Source: JAOTZA01 sp965224065
Lineage (GTDB): Bacteria; Acidobacteriota; Thermoanaerobaculia; Multivoradales; JAHEKO01
Reading direction: 5' to 3'
DNA: 64,000 bases
Assembly: GCA_965224065.1 (NCBI GenBank)
Contig: CBDCYF010000005.1
Location: forward strand, 2,666,001 to 2,730,000
The position numbers were made by a program, and so were the translations under genes. This document shows, piece after piece, positions 16,347 through 25,677 of this stretch. The notes beneath the pieces are model-generated. The model saw only the letters and a program-made list of their open reading frames with translations, was not told the DNA's origin and made no database searches. Numbering within the stretch: position 1 is the stretch's first letter; each line of letters starts with the position of its first letter.

Positions 16347-19300
16347 CTACTCTCGTTTTAACGCCGGGAGCAGCGGCGTTCGGAGGGTGCCGCGCACGGC
16401 CAGCACGCTGGCCGCCATGCCGCTCGCCAGGACGAGCGCTAGCGTTGTGATGATGGGGGACCAGGGTAAGCCGGTCCCTGCGGCCAGCACGTGCGGGGCG
16501 GCCGCGACCAGTCCGGCGACCGTGCCGATCGCGATCCCGACGATCAGCAGGTAGGCGTTTTCGGCGAGCACGGCGCGCGTCAGCAGACGGCGGCGAAAGC
16601 CGAACGCGCGCAGGGTGGCCAGCTCGCCCCGCCGCTCGAGCACGTTGCGCAGCAGGACGATCCCCAGGCCGAGCGTGCCGAGGATCAGGCCCAGGCCGCC
16701 CAGTGTCTGGAAGGTGGAGATATAGGTGTTCTCGACCGCCTGGAAGTCCGCCAACCGGCGCGCGGTCGAAGTGGTGTCGAAGCCAAAATCCGCCAGGCCG
16801 CGCTCGAGAGCCCGCGCGACCTCACCGGCATCGGCGGCCCCAGTGTCGATGAGAAACCAGCCAAAGCCGCTGCGGCTGGGGAACAGCTCGAGAAAGTTCG
16901 ACTCCGAGATCAGCACTTCGCTTTGGAAGAGGCTCTTCTTGAGCAAGCCGACAAAGCGCAGACGCACCGGGTTGCCGCGCTCGTCCCGGATCTCGAGGTC
17001 TTTGCCGAGACCCAGATGGAGGATCCAGCGCACCGAGTTGTAGTCGCCGATCGCCGGGATGACACCGGGCCCCAAGTCGCGCTCGAGAAGCGTCCAAGGG
17101 TTGTCGACGTCTTCGATCGTTCCCTGAAACGAGAAACCTCCTCGCACGATCGTCTCGGCGGTCGCGCCCAGGATCCGGGGCTGCTCGGGGCGGTAGAGGT
17201 TGAGACAGCTCGCGTCCTCGCCGGGCTGTAGCCGGAAGGGAAAGATCTGAACCGGCTCCAGCGTTTCGTCATCCTGCGGCGGGATGCCCAACTCGGCCCG
17301 CCGGGCCGGATCGTTGAGGTCGACCACCAGGGGGATGTCGGCCGCCGCCGCCACCGCAAAGCCACCGGCCCCCGACGTTCGATCCTCGACGTCCACCTCG
17401 ACCTCGCCGCGGTTGGCTCCCACCGCGACCAGGCTGAAGACCGCGCAGGCGACCAGAGCGACACTCAGAATGCTGCGGCCGCGGTTGCGGCCGGCGTTGC
17501 GGGCCCCCATCGAGAAAACCCCCAGCTCGCCAAGGCGATCGGCAGCCGGCTCTCCTGCCGGGGTGACGCCGCAGCGCCGCGCGAAGAGAGCCAGACCGGC
17601 CACCAGGAGCGCGCCGCCGAGCGAGAACGCCACCGCGGGGGAGCGGGCCGAGCCCGACACCAGGGCCAGGCCCAGGATGAGAACCGCGGCGACGCCGCTC
17701 AACCAGAGAACCTGACCGGCCCGGCGGCCCGGCGATCCTGTGCCCTCGCGGTCGACCGTGGCGCCAGCCAGCAGCGCCGGCGCGGCCACCCGGGTCATGC
17801 GCCGGATCGCCAGCCAGATGGTCAGGGCGACCACGGCAAAGGAGGACAGCGCGCCGATGGCGAGACTCGCCGGTCGGAGATGGAGAAACAGGATCGGCGT
17901 TCCGATGGCGCCCAGCCACCAGCTCCTGAGCCCCGCGAGCATCAGCGCGGCGTAGCCGGCGGCGGCGGCGAGGCCGACGAGCGTTCCCAAAGCGGCCACC
18001 GTCAGGCCTTCGGCGAGGAAGCGGCGAAGCACGGAACCGGAGGGAAAACCGACCGCGCGCAGGAGGCCGACCTCCTTGGAGCGTCGCTCGACCGTCAGGC
18101 GAAACAGAAGACCCACCAGCAGGGCCGCGGAGACGATCAAAAAGAGGCTCAGCCCAAAGAAAAGGCCGGAGAAATCGGTCGCTCCCTGCGCGCGCTCGAC
18201 CGCTTGCCGGCGAATCGGCGCGGCCGAGAGTCCACCCACCTCGGGATCGATCCGGCCCGGCAGATCCCGGCCGACCGTCTCGGCGAGAGTCTGTGCTGTC
18301 GAGCCTGTGCTCGCCGCGAGACGAACCGATGTCAAGTCGCCAAACCGGCTGCGCCACAGGCGGCGACCCGTTGCAGCAGCGACAAAGGCCTTGGGAGTTG
18401 CCCGATAGAGATCCCAGTAGGTCTCGTCGCGATCGCGGATCGCCGCCAGCTCGACCGGGAAGGGCGGGTCCCAGGCGGCGATGTCCTCGGCCTCGGACAT
18501 ACCGGGGAACTCGGGAGTCAGGTGCTCGTCCCGCGCCAGGCCGTCGAGCGCCACGACGCCGGCGAGGCGGAGCTCGGCCGTCTCCTCCGAGAGCTCGTCG
18601 CGGGGTCCGAGCCGGTAGTAGACGAGCCGCACGGTGTCCCCGACCGTCGCGTCCAGGTCTTCCGCGGTCCAGGAGTTGAGCAGGATCTCGTCTTCCGACA
18701 GCCGTGGCGCCGGCGAGCCGTCGGTGAGCGCAAACCGGCCCAGGCCGGGGTCCCGGGGCGGGTCGAGCGCCGCCACGGTCGAGTAGGGCACGCTGCGGTC
18801 GCCGATATCGATCGAGTTGGCGAGGTAGGTGAGAACGCCCTGCGAGGGGATCCCGGCGGTGTCCGCGTACTCGAGGATCGCCTCCCCGAGCGGTTGGGAC
18901 AGAACAAACTCGCGGCTGCCGAGACTGAGGGCCGAATCGCTCGGGTAGAGCACGAGACCCAGGTCCTCCGGACCGAGGATCCGGCTCAGGCTGTCCTCGA
19001 TTTGCTCGTGCGCGACCTGAGATTCCGTCCTCCCGGCATCGCCGCCGCCGATCACCCAGGCGTTCGCCCGCTGAGCGCCCCGGCGCCCGAAGAGCGAGCG
19101 CTGGAGCCGCCGGAGGTCGACAAAGAGGTTGAGCGGCGTCGATTGCTGGGGTGTGAGCCGGAAACCGCCCATCCCGGTGTCGGCGAGGATCGCCCCGACG
19201 CTCAACCGCAGGCTTTCGACGGCCTCGGCGGCCTCCTGGCGGCCCACCAGCGTCTCGCGCGAGACCTCCGCCGGGCGCTCGAAGGAAACCAGAATCTCGT

Positions 19301-19757
19301 CCCCCTCCTCGACGCCCAACTCGCGGGCCAGGCTGCGGTTGAGGACCGCCGGCGGATGCAGAAGCCCCGGCCGGCGCTCGAAGGAGGGAGCCTCGGGCAG
19401 GTCGTAGAGGCCGGCAAAGCCGGGGCCGATCCCGAAGAGACGCACGTCGGCCGCGCGTGCCCCGGTCGAGGAGTCGACGGCGGTGGCGGGGAGCAGGATA
19501 AGCGGCTCGATCTCCGGCCCCGGGTCGAAGGTCGTTTCGAGCTCGGCATTCAGCCGGCTGCCCAGATCCTCGGGAACGAACCCACTCGCCAGGACGGCAT
19601 GGTCGATTCGTCCTAGACGATCGAGCGCCAGGTCCCGCAGGCTGCCGCGCACCGAGTCACCGACGATCAGGGCCCCGGTCAGAACCGCGGTGGCGATCGC
19701 GGCTCCCAGCGCGACCGCCAGATGGCTGCGCCAGAAAAACGTCAGACGGCTACGCAC
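16347..19757 (-). CDS. Large FtsX-type ABC transporter permease (two FtsX domains)
   Basis: 1136 residues. An N-terminal helix (about 8-32) leads into a large periplasmic domain (about 35-520). A first FtsX membrane block follows (about 530-690), with the ERRSKEVGLLRAVGFPSGSV coupling segment. After further helices and a second periplasmic domain comes a C-terminal FtsX block (about 1000-1130) with ERRGELATLRAFGFRRRLL. This duplicated layout matches MacB/LolCE-type mechanotransmission permeases fused into one chain, which move lipoproteins, peptides or other cargo using periplasmic motion. Its start overlaps the ATPase gene by 16 nt, making a clear two-gene transporter at the end of the long minus-strand gene series. 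Confidence 0.9.
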   Translation of the reverse strand: MRSRLTFFWRSHLAVALGAAIATAVLTGALIVGDSVRGSLRDLALDRLGRIDHAVLASGFVPEDLGSRLNAELETTFDPGPEIEPLILLPATAVDSSTGARAADVRLFGIGPGFAGLYDLPEAPSFERRPGLLHPPAVLNRSLARELGVEEGDEILVSFERPAEVSRETLVGRQEAAEAVESLRLSVGAILADTGMGGFRLTPQQSTPLNLFVDLRRLQRSLFGRRGAQRANAWVIGGGDAGRTESQVAHEQIEDSLSRILGPEDLGLVLYPSDSALSLGSREFVLSQPLGEAILEYADTAGIPSQGVLTYLANSIDIGDRSVPYSTVAALDPPRDPGLGRFALTDGSPAPRLSEDEILLNSWTAEDLDATVGDTVRLVYYRLGPRDELSEETAELRLAGVVALDGLARDEHLTPEFPGMSEAEDIAAWDPPFPVELAAIRDRDETYWDLYRATPKAFVAAATGRRLWRSRFGDLTSVRLAASTGSTAQTLAETVGRDLPGRIDPEVGGLSAAPIRRQAVERAQGATDFSGLFFGLSLFLIVSAALLVGLLFRLTVERRSKEVGLLRAVGFPSGSVLRRFLAEGLTVAALGTLVGLAAAAGYAALMLAGLRSWWLGAIGTPILFLHLRPASLAIGALSSFAVVALTIWLAIRRMTRVAAPALLAGATVDREGTGSPGRRAGQVLWLSGVAAVLILGLALVSGSARSPAVAFSLGGALLVAGLALFARRCGVTPAGEPAADRLGELGVFSMGARNAGRNRGRSILSVALVACAVFSLVAVGANRGEVEVDVEDRTSGAGGFAVAAAADIPLVVDLNDPARRAELGIPPQDDETLEPVQIFPFRLQPGEDASCLNLYRPEQPRILGATAETIVRGGFSFQGTIEDVDNPWTLLERDLGPGVIPAIGDYNSVRWILHLGLGKDLEIRDERGNPVRLRFVGLLKKSLFQSEVLISESNFLELFPSRSGFGWFLIDTGAADAGEVARALERGLADFGFDTTSTARRLADFQAVENTYISTFQTLGGLGLILGTLGLGIVLLRNVLERRGELATLRAFGFRRRLLTRAVLAENAYLLIVGIAIGTVAGLVAAAPHVLAAGTGLPWSPIITTLALVLASGMAASVLAVRGTLRTPLLPALKRE

Positions 19758-20422
19758 CGTCCGTTTTCGAGCCTGAGCCGCCGTGGGAACCGCTCGGCGA
19801 CCTCTTCACTGTGGGTGACGACGATCAGCACGCTGCCGGCTTCGCGATGCAGGTCGAAGAGCAAATCGACGATCCCGCTGGCATTGGACGGATCGAGATT
19901 CCCCGTGGGCTCGTCACAGAGGACGAGCCGGGGCCGGTTGACCAGCGCTCGCGCCACCGCCACCCGTTGACGCTCGCCGCCCGACAGCTCGGCCGGCCGG
20001 TGGGCGAGCCTGTGACCGAGCCCGACCCGCTCGAGCAGTTCGCGGGCCCATGGCCGCGCCACGGGGTCGCGGTCCTTGAACGCCAGGGCCGGCAGCAGGA
20101 CGTTCTCCAGCACCGTGTACTGAGGCAGCAGGTGATGGTCCTGAAAGACAAAGCCCGCGGTCCGGTTGCGAAAACGAGCGAGCTCGCTTTCCGCAAGCAT
20201 GAAGGGATCGACACCGCCGATCGAGACGGTGCCGGAAGTGGGCGCGTCGAGGGTGCCGAGCAGGTGGAGAAGCGTGCTCTTGCCCGAGCCCGACGGACCG
20301 GTGACAGCGGCCGCTTCGCCGCCGTCCAGCCGGAGATCCACGCCACGCAGGACCTCGACCGTGTGCGGTCCGAGCACAAACGACTTGCGAAGGTCGTGAG
20401 TCTCGAGAAATGGCTCTGCCAT
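19742..20422 (-). CDS. ABC transporter ATP-binding protein (LolD/MacB type)
   Basis: 226 residues, the usual length of LolD. Walker A GPSGSGKST, Q-loop FVFQDHHLLPQYT, signature LSGGERQR and Walker B LVLCDEPTGNLD are all present; the DEPTGNLD form is characteristic of the LolD/FtsE/MacB group. The N-terminus FLETHDLRKSF supports the ATG start. It partners with the overlapping FtsX permease. It lies 42 nt after the thioesterase gene on the same strand, so it may share the upstream operon. Confidence 0.95.
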   Translation of the reverse strand: MAEPFLETHDLRKSFVLGPHTVEVLRGVDLRLDGGEAAAVTGPSGSGKSTLLHLLGTLDAPTSGTVSIGGVDPFMLAESELARFRNRTAGFVFQDHHLLPQYTVLENVLLPALAFKDRDPVARPWARELLERVGLGHRLAHRPAELSGGERQRVAVARALVNRPRLVLCDEPTGNLDPSNASGIVDLLFDLHREAGSVLIVVTHSEEVAERFPRRLRLENGRCVAV

Positions 20423-20464
20423 GTCGGAAAGTCTGCCACAGCCCGGCGGAAGGCCGGGCCCGGA

Positions 20465-20884
20465 TCAGCCTCCGCCGGTCAGCTTCCCGGCGACCTCGTC
20501 GGGGATCTCGATCGAGCGCAGACCGGAAGGATCGTCCAGCACGCAACACACCGAGGTCATCTTTCCTTCGGCCAGCAGTTCTCCTTCCCGCAAGAACCGG
20601 AACGCGAAGGTCAACGATTTGGCGCCCTGACGCTCGACGTCGACCTCGATGTCGATCTCGTCGCCAAAACGAGCCGGTTTCTTGTAGGTGCAAGTTGCCG
20701 ACACCCGCGGCCAGCCAATGGTTCCACGCTCGGTTTTCTCGTGCAGCTCGGTTCCTCGGTGGGCGCGGAGCTGGTGCTCGGCGGTCTCCATAAAGACAAA
20801 AAAACGCGAGAAGTGGACGATGCCGCTCAAGTCGGTGTCGGCGAACTCGACCCGGCGGCGGGCGGTGAAGCGGTTGGCGCTCAC
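20465..20884 (-). CDS. Acyl-CoA thioesterase, 4-hydroxybenzoyl-CoA thioesterase/YbgC hotdog family
   Basis: 139 residues, a single hotdog domain. The active-site segment EFADTDLSGIVHFSRFF carries the conserved Asp of the 4HBT/YbgC group; the FLREGELLAEGKM strand is also typical. Such enzymes hydrolyse acyl-CoA or acyl-carrier thioesters in the cytoplasm. The start ATG overlaps the stop of the GT4 gene by four bases, so the two are translationally coupled, which suggests a joint role, perhaps releasing an acyl chain in the same pathway. Confidence 0.9.
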   Translation of the reverse strand: MSANRFTARRRVEFADTDLSGIVHFSRFFVFMETAEHQLRAHRGTELHEKTERGTIGWPRVSATCTYKKPARFGDEIDIEVDVERQGAKSLTFAFRFLREGELLAEGKMTSVCCVLDDPSGLRSIEIPDEVAGKLTGGG

Positions 20885-22281
20885 AGCGCGGTGATCTCCG
20901 GTGTCTCCGGTGTCTCCGGTGTCTCCGGTGTCTCCCGTGCTTCCCGTGCCGGGACCGACTCCTCGTCGGTCGCGGTGGGGGCGGCGGTCGCGCCGAGGAT
21001 CCTTTGGTAAACGTCGATAGTGGCTTTGGCCATGATCGTGTCGTTGAAGCGCTCGGTGACGGCCCGGCGGCCGTTCTCGCCCAGACGCCGGCGCTCGGCC
21101 GGGTCGGCCAGCAGGCGGTGGATTCCGGCGGCCAGTTTCTCCGGCGACCCCGGCTCCACCAGCACACCGCCCCCGGTGGCGTCGATCATTTCAGGAAAGG
21201 ACCCGTGGGCGGGCTGCACCGCCGGGACCCCGTGGGCGAGTGCTTCCAGCACCGGGAGCCCCTTGGACTCGCGATAGACGGTGGGCACGGAGAAGACGTC
21301 GAGGGAGTCGAGAAATCGCATCTTGCTTTGAAGATCCAGCTCACCGACGTGCTCGACTCGTTCGGCCAGACCCCATTTTGTGACCCGCGCCATCTGCTCG
21401 CCGAGATAAGGGCGGTCCTTGGGTCCGAGATAGCCCGCGATGCGGAGCTTTGCACGAGCCCCTTCGGGAGTGTCCTGCAAATGACGAAACGCCTCGATCA
21501 GATGATGGAGGCCTTTTTCGGGACAGATCCGCGCCAGATAGCCGATCACGGGTGGAGTGTCGGCCGGCTCGCTTCCGGAGATGCGCTCCTGCTCCGCAAG
21601 CCGCACTCCCAGCGGCACGACGTGGAGCTTCTCCGCGGGGATCTCCAGCAGCGTCTTCATGTGGTCGGCATAGTAGCGGTTGGGCACGATGAAACCGTCG
21701 GCGTCTCGTGCGCGCGTTCTCATCTCGGCAAGGACCGCCGTGCGGGACGCCTCGGGCAGCTCATCCAGAAACAGATCCTCGCCTTGCAGCGCCACCACGA
21801 CCGGGACGCCGAGCTCTTGCTTGAAGCGGCGCACCAGCCCCAGGAACATCGAGTTGGTGATCTGCACCAGCTCGGGCCGGTAGTCGTCGCGCAGCCAGCC
21901 CACCAGGCGCTCGAGCTCCTGTCTCTGTGGGCCCAGCTCCCCCTGCAGGACCGAGAGCGCCAGGCCGCCGAGCTCGTGGGCGTCGGTCGAGGCTCCCCAG
22001 CGCGAGACCCAGCCGAGCAGACCGGGCCGATCCAGCGCTCGGGCGAGAAACCGCGGCATGTGCCGAAACAGCTCGCTTTTCTGCTGCAGATAGACGTTGA
22101 CCGCCCCGTAGAAGACTTCCTCCCGGCTGACGCTCTCCTCGTCGGTCCGCATCGGCGTGTAGGTGGGCAGCAGCGCCACCTCGTGACCGGCGCGTCCGAG
22201 CGCCGCGGCCAGGGTGTTGTCGTGGAGACAACTGCCGCAGTACATGCCTCCGGCCCCCGCGGCAATGTAGGCGATCCTCAC
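20881..22281 (-). CDS. GT4 family glycosyltransferase with repeat-encoded C-terminal tail
   Basis: 466 residues with the GT-B fold of CAZy family GT4. The N-terminal MRIAYIAAGAGGMYCGSCLHD loop binds the donor phosphate; the C-terminal domain has VIGYLARICPEKGLHHLIEAF and the E-x7-E region ESKGLPVLEALAHGVP that contacts the nucleotide sugar. The last 15-20 residues are a low-complexity TPE repeat encoded by a 9-bp tandem repeat and are outside the fold. It overlaps both neighbours by four bases (flavoprotein upstream, thioesterase downstream). The acceptor and donor are unknown; a glycosylated small molecule or lipid is a reasonable guess. Confidence 0.92.
   Translation of the reverse strand: MRIAYIAAGAGGMYCGSCLHDNTLAAALGRAGHEVALLPTYTPMRTDEESVSREEVFYGAVNVYLQQKSELFRHMPRFLARALDRPGLLGWVSRWGASTDAHELGGLALSVLQGELGPQRQELERLVGWLRDDYRPELVQITNSMFLGLVRRFKQELGVPVVVALQGEDLFLDELPEASRTAVLAEMRTRARDADGFIVPNRYYADHMKTLLEIPAEKLHVVPLGVRLAEQERISGSEPADTPPVIGYLARICPEKGLHHLIEAFRHLQDTPEGARAKLRIAGYLGPKDRPYLGEQMARVTKWGLAERVEHVGELDLQSKMRFLDSLDVFSVPTVYRESKGLPVLEALAHGVPAVQPAHGSFPEMIDATGGGVLVEPGSPEKLAAGIHRLLADPAERRRLGENGRRAVTERFNDTIMAKATIDVYQRILGATAAPTATDEESVPAREARETPETPETPETPEITAL
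20892..20945 (+). repeat. 9-bp tandem repeat (GTGTCTCCG) in the GT4 gene
   Basis: Three exact GTGTCTCCG units at 20901-20927 are flanked by one-mismatch units (20892-20900, 20928-20936) and a more degenerate one (20937-20945). They encode the tail repeat Thr-Pro-Glu. Since 9 is a multiple of 3, copy-number changes keep the frame. Confidence 0.9.
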
Positions 22282-23513
22282 GTGGCGGCGGGTTCGAGCG
22301 TGGCGGCCTCGTCGAGGGCCGCGACCAATCGGTCGGAGGGTTGCCGGTAGACGTTGCCGACCAGCATGTTGATCAGGTCGCGCCGGAGGTGCGGACGCTC
22401 GGTAAGAAACGCGGCAAAGCTGAAATCGGGATCGTAGAAGGCGTAGACCAGCTTGCGGAGCGCCTCGGCCCCGGCGCGATACCGGTCTTCAAAGGCCCCG
22501 AGTCGCCGGGCCGACGGGTCGTCCGCCTTCAAGGCCTCGTCGATCGCGTCGGCGGCCATCTCGCCCGAGGCCAGCGCCAGAAACACACCGGACGAGTAGA
22601 TCGGGTCGATAAAGCCGCCGGCGTCGCCGACCAGGACCCAGCCGTCGCCGGCGAGCTCCCGACAGCGGTAGGAGAAGTCGCGGATCGCGCGCATGGGCTG
22701 GACCTGTTCGGCACCTTCGAGACGCGACGCCAGGAGCGGACATTTGTCGAGCTCCTCGGAGAACACCTGCTGCGGGTCGCCATCACGACCCTTGATCAGA
22801 TAGTCCACGGCTCCGACCACGCCTACGCTGGTCAAGCCGTCGAGCAGCGGGATCGACCAGAACCAGGACTTGCGCTCGCGGGTGTGAAAGATCAGCGTCG
22901 CGCCACCGTCGACTCCCTCGTCGCGGTGCGTGCCCGTGAAGTGGGTGAAGTACGAGGCGTTCTTGAGCCTCGGCTCGGTCTCGATCAGTCCCAGCCGCCG
23001 GCCCAGAAAGGCACTCTGTCCGGTGGCATCGACAAAGACCCTGCAGGAGATCTCATCGTCGTCGCCGGCGAGACGGACACCGGAGACCCGGTCGCCGTCG
23101 AAGATGACGTCTTGAAGGGCGACGCCACGGTGGACCTCGACGCCTTTCTCGGCGGCGTTGTCGAGGAGCATCTGGTCAAAATCGGCTCTCCGGACCTGCC
23201 AGGTCTGGGAGGACTCGTGCGGGTCGTTCTCCTTGAAATAAAACGGCGTGCCGGCGCGGTCGGGCCCGAAGAACTGAACGCTGAATTTTCTCGGGAAGCC
23301 GCTGGCCTTCATCGCCTCGAGCAGACCCAGCCGTTCGAGCGTCCAGTAGGTGGCCGGCATCAGCGACTCTCCGACCTTGAAGGCCGGCTCGGGAGAGCGC
23401 TCGACCAGCAGGACCCGGTGGCCGTGGCTCGCGCACAGCGTCGCGGTCGTGGCGCCGGCCGGGCCACCCCCGGCGACGATGACGTCGTAGCCTCGCGAAG
23501 AAAAACTCACCAC
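22278..23513 (-). CDS. FAD-dependent oxidoreductase, CmlS/PrnC-type halogenase-like
   Basis: 411 residues. The FAD dinucleotide fold is shown by VIVAGGGPAGA at residues 11-21 and by GDAGGFIDPIYSSGV at 296-310. The sequence WFWSIP at 217-222 matches the WxWxIP motif used to tell flavin-dependent halogenases from monooxygenases, and the GES motif at 48-50 is also present. Lys76 (GFPRKFSVQFF) lies where halogenases such as CmlS carry the catalytic Lys; this alignment is by eye. Related non-halogenating reductases of the geranylgeranyl-reductase group share much of the fold, so activity is not certain. It overlaps the GT4 gene by 4 nt and follows the TonB receptor by 21 nt. Confidence 0.85.
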   Translation of the reverse strand: MVSFSSRGYDVIVAGGGPAGATTATLCASHGHRVLLVERSPEPAFKVGESLMPATYWTLERLGLLEAMKASGFPRKFSVQFFGPDRAGTPFYFKENDPHESSQTWQVRRADFDQMLLDNAAEKGVEVHRGVALQDVIFDGDRVSGVRLAGDDDEISCRVFVDATGQSAFLGRRLGLIETEPRLKNASYFTHFTGTHRDEGVDGGATLIFHTRERKSWFWSIPLLDGLTSVGVVGAVDYLIKGRDGDPQQVFSEELDKCPLLASRLEGAEQVQPMRAIRDFSYRCRELAGDGWVLVGDAGGFIDPIYSSGVFLALASGEMAADAIDEALKADDPSARRLGAFEDRYRAGAEALRKLVYAFYDPDFSFAAFLTERPHLRRDLINMLVGNVYRQPSDRLVAALDEAATLEPAAT

Positions 23514-23534
23514 GAAGATCCTATAGCCGCCGGC

Positions 23535-25652
23535 TTACAGACGGTAGTCGAGGGCCAGAAACACCGACAGCGGCTGCCCGGGAATCACCGAGAACGAGCC
23601 AAACCCGCGGGTGTCGTAGTCCTCGTCGGTCAGGTTCTTGACGTTCAGGTTGATCCGCCAGTCGCCAAGCGTCAGCGAGGCCGCGGCGTCGAGCAGCACA
23701 TAGTTGTCGATGGCGAAGGCGTTGTCCTCGGCGATGAACTGGTCGTCGACAAAACGGGCCCCACCGGCCACCGTCCAGCGCTCGCCAAAGCGCTTGCTCA
23801 GCCAGGTGTTGAGCACGTGCTCGGGGGCGAAGGGCGAGGCGTTGCCGGAGTGATCCAGGACCTGGAAACCGACCAGCGGCGGCGGAAAGAAAACGATCTC
23901 GCGAAACCGGGTCAGCTCCGAGTCGGTGTAGGCGTAGGCGAGGGTTCCCCTCAGCCCGCTGCCGAAATCGCAATGGACCTCGCTCTCGAAACCGCGCGAT
24001 CGCTGGTCGCCGGCCTGCTGGGTGAACCCGGTCTCGTCCGGGATCGGGATGTTGTCGCGGTCGATCTGGTAGACGGCGAAGGTCGCCGTGGACCGGCCGC
24101 CGGCAAAGGCTTTGCGGATACCCAGCTCGAGCTGCCGGCTCTCTTCCGGCCGGCGCTCCCCGACCACGCGGGCGGACGGTGGAGAAAAGGACTCGCCGGC
24201 GTTGGCGTAGAGCGACACCGAGGGTGTCGGCGCGACCACCAGCCCAAAGAGGGGGCTGAGCTCGCTGTCGCTGCGGCGGGTACCGGTGACTGCGTCGTCG
24301 AAGTCGATCGAATCGAAGCGCGCGCCGAGCAGGAGCCGGACTTTTTCGGAAAAGGTGATCTGGTCGATCACATAGGGCGCCACCACGTCGGCCCGGGAAT
24401 CCCCGCGTGCCGACTGGCCGGGAATGAAGAACAGCGGCTCGGTGGTGGTCTCGAATGGCTGGAACAGTCCGATGGTGGGCAAAAACGCCACGTCGAGCCC
24501 GAACTCGTCGCTCAGCCGGGAGACCTCCACTCCGGCCAGCAGATTGTGCTCGATGGAGTCGCCGCCGAGCGTCGCGGTGACCTCGAACTGGTTGCCGGTC
24601 AGCTCCTGGAGATCGTCCAGCAGAACCAGCGTCCGGAAGACGTCCAAGTCATCCGGTCGGAAGCGGGCGGCGCCGTTCAGGAGCGTGCCGTTGGTGCGCC
24701 AATCCAGCTCGCGCCGATACGTCTTGTTGCGGATCGCAAGCCGGTCCGATAGCTGCTTCTCGTAGTCGATTTGGAACCGCAGGATGTCCTGCTGCGAGAA
24801 GTCCAGGGGCGAGGCGTAGGAGCGGTCCCGCGGCACTTCGGCGACCGCGCCACCGACGATCGGCAGACCGGCGTCGGGGGTGAAGTCGGAGGTGACGCTC
24901 TCGAAATTGAAGTTGATCGAGGTCGACTCGTCCGGTCTCCAGGTCAGGGCCGGGTTGATCGCCGAGGTGTCGCTCAACCGGCCGTCCCGGTAGCCGTCGC
25001 TCTCGCGGTACAGGGCGTTGAGGCGGAAGTCGACCGTGCCCTCGGGCCGCCCGTGGTTCCAGTCGACGGTGGCTTCGAGGGTGTCGTGCGAACCGGCGGC
25101 CAGTCCGACGGTTCCGAAGTGGGCCGGCGCTGGCTGCTTGCGCACCAGGTTGACCACACCGGCGAGCGGGTTGGAGCCGTAGAGAAATCCGGCCGGGCCC
25201 TTGAAGACCTCGACCTGTTCGGTGTTGTAGAGCTGGTAGAAGGTGGTCTCGGGCTCGGGGGCGCCATCGGTCAGGATCAGGCCACTCGAGATCGAGTCAA
25301 AGCCACGCACCACAAAAAAGTCGAACACACCGTTTCCGGTCTGGACGTTCAGGCCGCTGACGTTGTGCAAGGCGTCCCCCAGGACGATGGCGTCCTGTTC
25401 GGTGATCGCGGTCAGGTCCACCACGCCGACGTTGGCCGGCGTCCACTCGGTCGCGATCGGCAGCTTGGCGGTGATCGTGTTGGAGGCCGGCACAAAGGGC
25501 AGGCTCTCCTGGACAAAGACGGTGTCGCTGGCGTGCCCGACCGGGTCTTCGGTCGGTTCCCTGTCCGCGTCGGCTTCCTGAGCCGTGGCTGGGACCGGCG
25601 CCAAGGGGACGGCGAGCAGAGCGAGGCAGAGCGAGAGTGCAAGTTTCTTCAT
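23535..25652 (-). CDS. TonB-dependent receptor (siderophore-type)
   Basis: 705 residues from the ATG before a signal peptide (KKLALSLCLALLAVPLAP, cleavage near residue 24); the frame is open further upstream but without signal. A plug domain follows (about 60-180) with DALHNVSGLNVQTGNG, FFVVRGF and EVFKGPAGFLYGSNPLAGVVN, then a 22-strand barrel ending in the C-terminal Leu (SVFLALDYRL), where outer-membrane barrels normally end in an aromatic residue. Such receptors import iron chelates, cobalamin or other large solutes with TonB energy. It lies 25 nt after a propeller gene and 21 nt before the halogenase-like gene. Confidence 0.93.
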   Translation of the reverse strand: MKKLALSLCLALLAVPLAPVPATAQEADADREPTEDPVGHASDTVFVQESLPFVPASNTITAKLPIATEWTPANVGVVDLTAITEQDAIVLGDALHNVSGLNVQTGNGVFDFFVVRGFDSISSGLILTDGAPEPETTFYQLYNTEQVEVFKGPAGFLYGSNPLAGVVNLVRKQPAPAHFGTVGLAAGSHDTLEATVDWNHGRPEGTVDFRLNALYRESDGYRDGRLSDTSAINPALTWRPDESTSINFNFESVTSDFTPDAGLPIVGGAVAEVPRDRSYASPLDFSQQDILRFQIDYEKQLSDRLAIRNKTYRRELDWRTNGTLLNGAARFRPDDLDVFRTLVLLDDLQELTGNQFEVTATLGGDSIEHNLLAGVEVSRLSDEFGLDVAFLPTIGLFQPFETTTEPLFFIPGQSARGDSRADVVAPYVIDQITFSEKVRLLLGARFDSIDFDDAVTGTRRSDSELSPLFGLVVAPTPSVSLYANAGESFSPPSARVVGERRPEESRQLELGIRKAFAGGRSTATFAVYQIDRDNIPIPDETGFTQQAGDQRSRGFESEVHCDFGSGLRGTLAYAYTDSELTRFREIVFFPPPLVGFQVLDHSGNASPFAPEHVLNTWLSKRFGERWTVAGGARFVDDQFIAEDNAFAIDNYVLLDAAASLTLGDWRINLNVKNLTDEDYDTRGFGSFSVIPGQPLSVFLALDYRL

Positions 25653-25677
25653 CGATGAAATCTCCGAGCCCGTCGTT

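Noticed and set aside
22341..24752. Very long open frame of about 800 codons antisense to the flavoprotein and TonB receptor
   Set aside because: High GC leaves long spurious frames. The minus-strand proteins have clear motifs, and the antisense product is low-complexity with no domain.
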